Assembly (NCBI GenBank): GCA_900554555.1
Contig: USIC01000021.1
Location: forward strand, 1-8,829
Direction: 5' to 3'
Length of the DNA stretch: 8,829 nucleotides
DNA from: an uncultured Solobacterium sp.
GTDB lineage: Bacteria > Bacillota_I > Bacilli_A > Erysipelotrichales > Erysipelotrichaceae
Below, piece by piece: positions 6,226 to 8,829 of this stretch; the stretch's first letter is position 1, and each line of letters starts with the position of its first letter. The position numbers and the translations under genes were made by a program. The notes under the pieces were generated by a model. It did no database searches. It saw only the letters and a program-made list of their open reading frames with translations, and was not told the DNA's origin.

Positions 6226-6254
6226 TTGACGTATCTTGTGAAAGTAACTAAGAT
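6226..6254 (+). promoter_or_regulatory. Promoter for the MgtA-like ATPase
   Basis: TTGACG (6226-6231) and TAAGAT (6249-6254) are separated by 17 bases. The expected start near 6261 leaves a leader of only about 24 bases, so mRNA-based magnesium sensing by an M-box riboswitch seems excluded if this promoter is used. The -10 matches the consensus at four of six positions. Confidence 0.6.
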
Positions 6255-6270
6255 TGTTGTGTAAATGAAA

Positions 6271-6279
6271 AAGGAGGTG
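6271..6279 (+). promoter_or_regulatory. Full-consensus ribosome binding site of mgtA
   Basis: AAGGAGGTG is nearly a full complement of the 16S rRNA 3' tail and ends 5 bases before the ATG at 6285. It fixes the start codon of the ATPase; another ATG at 6265 precedes this site and is out of frame. Confidence 0.9.
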
Positions 6280-6284
6280 GAGAT

Positions 6285-8829
6285 ATGATTCTAAATAATG
6301 AGAAGAAGTTAGGGTCTACACCTAAGTCGACTGGTGTTGAACAAGAGTTTCAACAGATTGCGAAAACAGAGGAATCTAATCTTCTACAGGAATTAGCTTG
6401 TACACGAAATGGTATTAGCGATGAAGAAAGAGAAGAGAGATTAGAAAAGTACGGCTATAATGATTTGTCTGCGATGCAGAAACATAGTTGGGCGTATTTC
6501 CTTATACATAGTTTTGCGGATGCGTTTATTATCGTTTTACTTGTATTAGCGATTGTGACTTTTGTTGTGGAGTCAGATATCTTATCTGGATCTATTATTC
6601 TTGCACTGGCGTGCATGAGTGCGGTAATTCGTTTCTTCCAAGACTATGGTTCTTACCGTGATATGCAGAAGTTAAAAGAGATGGAGCATGATACGGTTAG
6701 AATTCAAGTTCCAACAGAAGATGGTACAGAAGTTCGAGAAGTACCGGTGGAAGAAGTGGTTCCTGGTGATATTCAATTGATTGGGTCTGGAGATATTGTC
6801 AGTGGTGACTTATATCTTCTTGAAAGTAAGGACTTATTCGTTTCTGTTTCTGCCTTTACAGGGGAATCCATTCCGGTAGAGAAATATAAAGGTGTTGATG
6901 ATAGAATTGTCAATGCGGCAGAATTAAACAATATCTGTTTGGGTGGCTCCACTGTGAATTCCGGTACAGGTGTTGGTGTTGTAGTACGTACCGGGAAAAG
7001 TTCTTATCTAGGTAAGATTTCTTCTACGATTCATACAAAGAAGAAAGAGACAGATTTTGATAAGAGTTTAGCGAAGATTACAAGAATCTTAATTACTTAC
7101 ATGGTTGTAGTAGTTATCTTCGTGTTATTGATTAATGGTTTGGTTAAGAAGAATTGGTTAGAGGCTTTCCTATTCTCTATCTCTGTTGCGGTAGGTATTA
7201 CACCGGGAATGTTGCCGATGATTGTCAACGGAACACTTGCTAAGGGTGCCAAATTCCTAGCAAAGAAGAAGACAATTGTTAAGAATATGTCTGCGATTCA
7301 AAATTTAGGTGCCATTGATGTTCTTTGTACCGATAAGACCGGTACACTGACGATGGACCATGTTGTGTTGCAGAAGTACCTTGATGTTAATGGTGAGGAT
7401 TCACATTTAGTATTGAATTATGCATGGATGAATGCATACTACTCTACGGGAGTTAAGAATCTGATTGACCGTGCAATCTTAGCGTATGGCGACGAGAATG
7501 ATGCACATAAATACGCTGGTGGTTATGTGAAGTCTGATGAGATTCCATATGACTTTGAACGTCGTAGAATGAGTGTTTTGATTTCTAATCCTGGTGGTGA
7601 ACACATGGGTGGAAATGTTGAAGAAATTCTTCCAATGCCACAAGATGAGGTACTTATTACAAAGGGTGCTTTGGAGTCTGTATTAGAGTGTTGCAGTCGT
7701 ATTCGTGTGAAGAAGGAATACATGGATATTCACGAAGAAGATCTTGCGAAAATCAACGCTCTTGCGGAAGAATTAAATAATGAAGGTATGCATGTCATCG
7801 GTGTCGCCGCAAAGAAGAAAAATGTAGGTGATACAACAGTCTTCCATGCGGAAGATGAAACAAATATGACATTCTTGGGTATTATTGCCTTCCTCGATCC
7901 ACCAAAACCAGATGCGAAAGAAGCGATTCGTGGTTTGTATGATGCTGGTGTACATGTAAAGGTTATCTCTGGTGATGCGCCTGTTGTTGTTGAACATGTA
8001 TGCAAGCTTGTTGGTATGAAGGTTGGCGATCAAAGTGCAGTTACAGGTTCTGATTTAGAGAATATGAGTGATGCGGAATTATCTTCTGTTGTGGAGAAGA
8101 ATGATATCTTTGCACGCTTATCGCCAATGCAAAAGAAGCGTGTTGTGGATGCGTTACGCAATAATGGTCATGTAGTTGGTTATATGGGTGATGGTGTAAA
8201 TGATGCACCAAGTCTACATGATGCGGATGTTGGTATTTCGGTTGATAATGGAACTGACGTTGCCAAAGCCAGTGCGGATATTATCCTATTGGAGAAGAGC
8301 TTAACGGTTATTCTCAATGGTATTTATGAAGGTAGACGTATTTATGGAAATATCTTGAAGTATATGAAGATGGCATTATCCAGTAACTTTGGTAATGTTT
8401 TCTCGGTACTCATTGCGTCAATCTTCTTACCATTCTTACCGATGTTACCATTACAGATTTTGATTCAGAATTTGATTTACGACTTTACACAGATTGCGAT
8501 TCCATGGGATAACGTCGATGACGAGTTCCTACAGACACCGCATAAGTGGAATAGTGCTTCGCTTGTGTCATTCATGAATGTCATGGGTGGTTTCTCATCT
8601 GTATTTGATGTACTGACGTTCTTGGTATTGTGGTTTATCTTAGGATACAATACACTAGCCATGCAGAATTACTTCCAGACAGGTTGGTTTATTGAAGGTC
8701 TGATTTCTCAGATTTTGATTGTACAGTTTATCCGTACATCAAAGCGTCCTATCATTGATTCAAAGTGTGATTCTAGACTAGCTCTTGCATCTGCGTTTGG
8801 TATCTTTGTAGGTGTTTCAATTCCATATT
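6285..8829 (+). CDS. mgtA: MgtA-like P-type (IIIB) Mg2+-transporting ATPase, 3' end outside window
   Basis: This frame is open from 6285 to the window end (848 codons) with no stop. It encodes a P-type ATPase of the MgtA/MgtB class, which imports Mg2+ across the membrane at the cost of ATP. Order: N-terminal cation-ATPase domain (residues about 30-70), M1-M2 (78-117), actuator domain with TGES (192-195), M3-M4 (267-312), phosphorylation motif DKTGT with Asp350, nucleotide domain with KGA (460-462), DPPK (538-541), hinge GDGVND (635-640), then M5-M8. The M6 region keeps the MgtA signature QNLIYDFTQIAIPWDNVDD. The chain stops in M9, so roughly 40-50 residues are missing. Several signatures deviate: M4 reads TPGMLP (Gly308) instead of TPEMLP, TGDN is SGDA (562-565), and the usual IPAD of the actuator domain reads VSGD. 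The frame is otherwise intact, so it is probably functional, though cation specificity could differ. Confidence 0.93.
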   Translation, partial: MILNNEKKLGSTPKSTGVEQEFQQIAKTEESNLLQELACTRNGISDEEREERLEKYGYNDLSAMQKHSWAYFLIHSFADAFIIVLLVLAIVTFVVESDILSGSIILALACMSAVIRFFQDYGSYRDMQKLKEMEHDTVRIQVPTEDGTEVREVPVEEVVPGDIQLIGSGDIVSGDLYLLESKDLFVSVSAFTGESIPVEKYKGVDDRIVNAAELNNICLGGSTVNSGTGVGVVVRTGKSSYLGKISSTIHTKKKETDFDKSLAKITRILITYMVVVVIFVLLINGLVKKNWLEAFLFSISVAVGITPGMLPMIVNGTLAKGAKFLAKKKTIVKNMSAIQNLGAIDVLCTDKTGTLTMDHVVLQKYLDVNGEDSHLVLNYAWMNAYYSTGVKNLIDRAILAYGDENDAHKYAGGYVKSDEIPYDFERRRMSVLISNPGGEHMGGNVEEILPMPQDEVLITKGALESVLECCSRIRVKKEYMDIHEEDLAKINALAEELNNEGMHVIGVAAKKKNVGDTTVFHAEDETNMTFLGIIAFLDPPKPDAKEAIRGLYDAGVHVKVISGDAPVVVEHVCKLVGMKVGDQSAVTGSDLENMSDAELSSVVEKNDIFARLSPMQKKRVVDALRNNGHVVGYMGDGVNDAPSLHDADVGISVDNGTDVAKASADIILLEKSLTVILNGIYEGRRIYGNILKYMKMALSSNFGNVFSVLIASIFLPFLPMLPLQILIQNLIYDFTQIAIPWDNVDDEFLQTPHKWNSASLVSFMNVMGGFSSVFDVLTFLVLWFILGYNTLAMQNYFQTGWFIEGLISQILIVQFIRTSKRPIIDSKCDSRLALASAFGIFVGVSIPY

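Noticed and set aside
6180..6284. M-box (ykoK-type) magnesium riboswitch before the ATPase
   Set aside because: The gap is too short, and it contains a terminator and a promoter with a leader of about 24 bases; no multi-helix element was seen.
7523..8662. Minus-strand reading frames opposite the ATPase gene
   Set aside because: They lie antisense to strongly conserved P-type ATPase domains, encode low-complexity Ser/Thr/His-rich peptides with no recognisable motifs, and have no RBS evidence.
6285..8829. Frameshift or pseudogene in the ATPase because of its odd motifs
   Set aside because: The frame is continuous through all the domains in order, and the phosphorylation Asp350, TGES, KGA and GDGVND motifs are intact.
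1..8829. CRISPR array, tRNA, rRNA or insertion sequence
   Set aside because: No regularly spaced repeats, no cloverleaf-like stretches and no transposase-like frames were found; intergenic gaps are all under about 170 bases.

Overview
The window is AT-rich, tightly packed bacterial DNA with every gene on the + strand, strong AGGAGG-type ribosome binding sites and short intergenic gaps closed by hairpin terminators. This is the style of a low-GC Firmicute (Bacillota). The mix of a YitT protein, an AEC permease, a D-2-hydroxyacid dehydrogenase and an MgtA-type ATPase fits a fermentative, host-associated lineage such as Erysipelotrichia. That placement is an inference from protein flavour and base composition, not from a marker gene. 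No tRNA, rRNA, CRISPR array or insertion sequence was seen.

The layout falls into four transcription units. (1) 1-2296: the 3' part of a YitT-family membrane protein gene, then an intracellular glycosylasparaginase (565-1518), then a CutC-family TIM-barrel protein (1515-2258) whose start overlaps the asparaginase stop as ATGA. A 12-bp hairpin follows. (2) 2381-4656: a near-consensus promoter drives an AEC-family permease (2457-3527). A small hairpin separates it from an NAD-dependent D-2-hydroxyacid dehydrogenase (3600-4616), which ends at a strong terminator. Both genes are rich in TTC, AAC, ATC and AAG codons, which suggests high expression. (3) 4669-6212: an extended -10 promoter serves a short operon of a helix-turn-helix protein (4698-5165), a GNAT acetyltransferase (5167-5685) and a FlaR/adenylate-kinase-like P-loop protein (5691-6179). 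(4) 6226 to the end: a promoter with a very short leader feeds a large P-type ATPase of the MgtA class, cut off by the window end within the last membrane helices.

How the genes may work together: unit 1 looks like salvage of N-glycan-linked asparagine (GlcNAc-Asn), with CutC as a coupled partner of unknown chemistry. Unit 2 looks like organic-acid exchange plus 2-oxoacid reduction. Unit 3 has no clear pathway. Unit 4 imports Mg2+ or a related cation. The observations most worth a second look are the coupled asparaginase-CutC pair, and the MgtA-like ATPase that carries several substitutions in P-type signature motifs, including loss of the glutamate in the M4 PEMLP motif, and has no room for a magnesium riboswitch. 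No wholly new system is evident.
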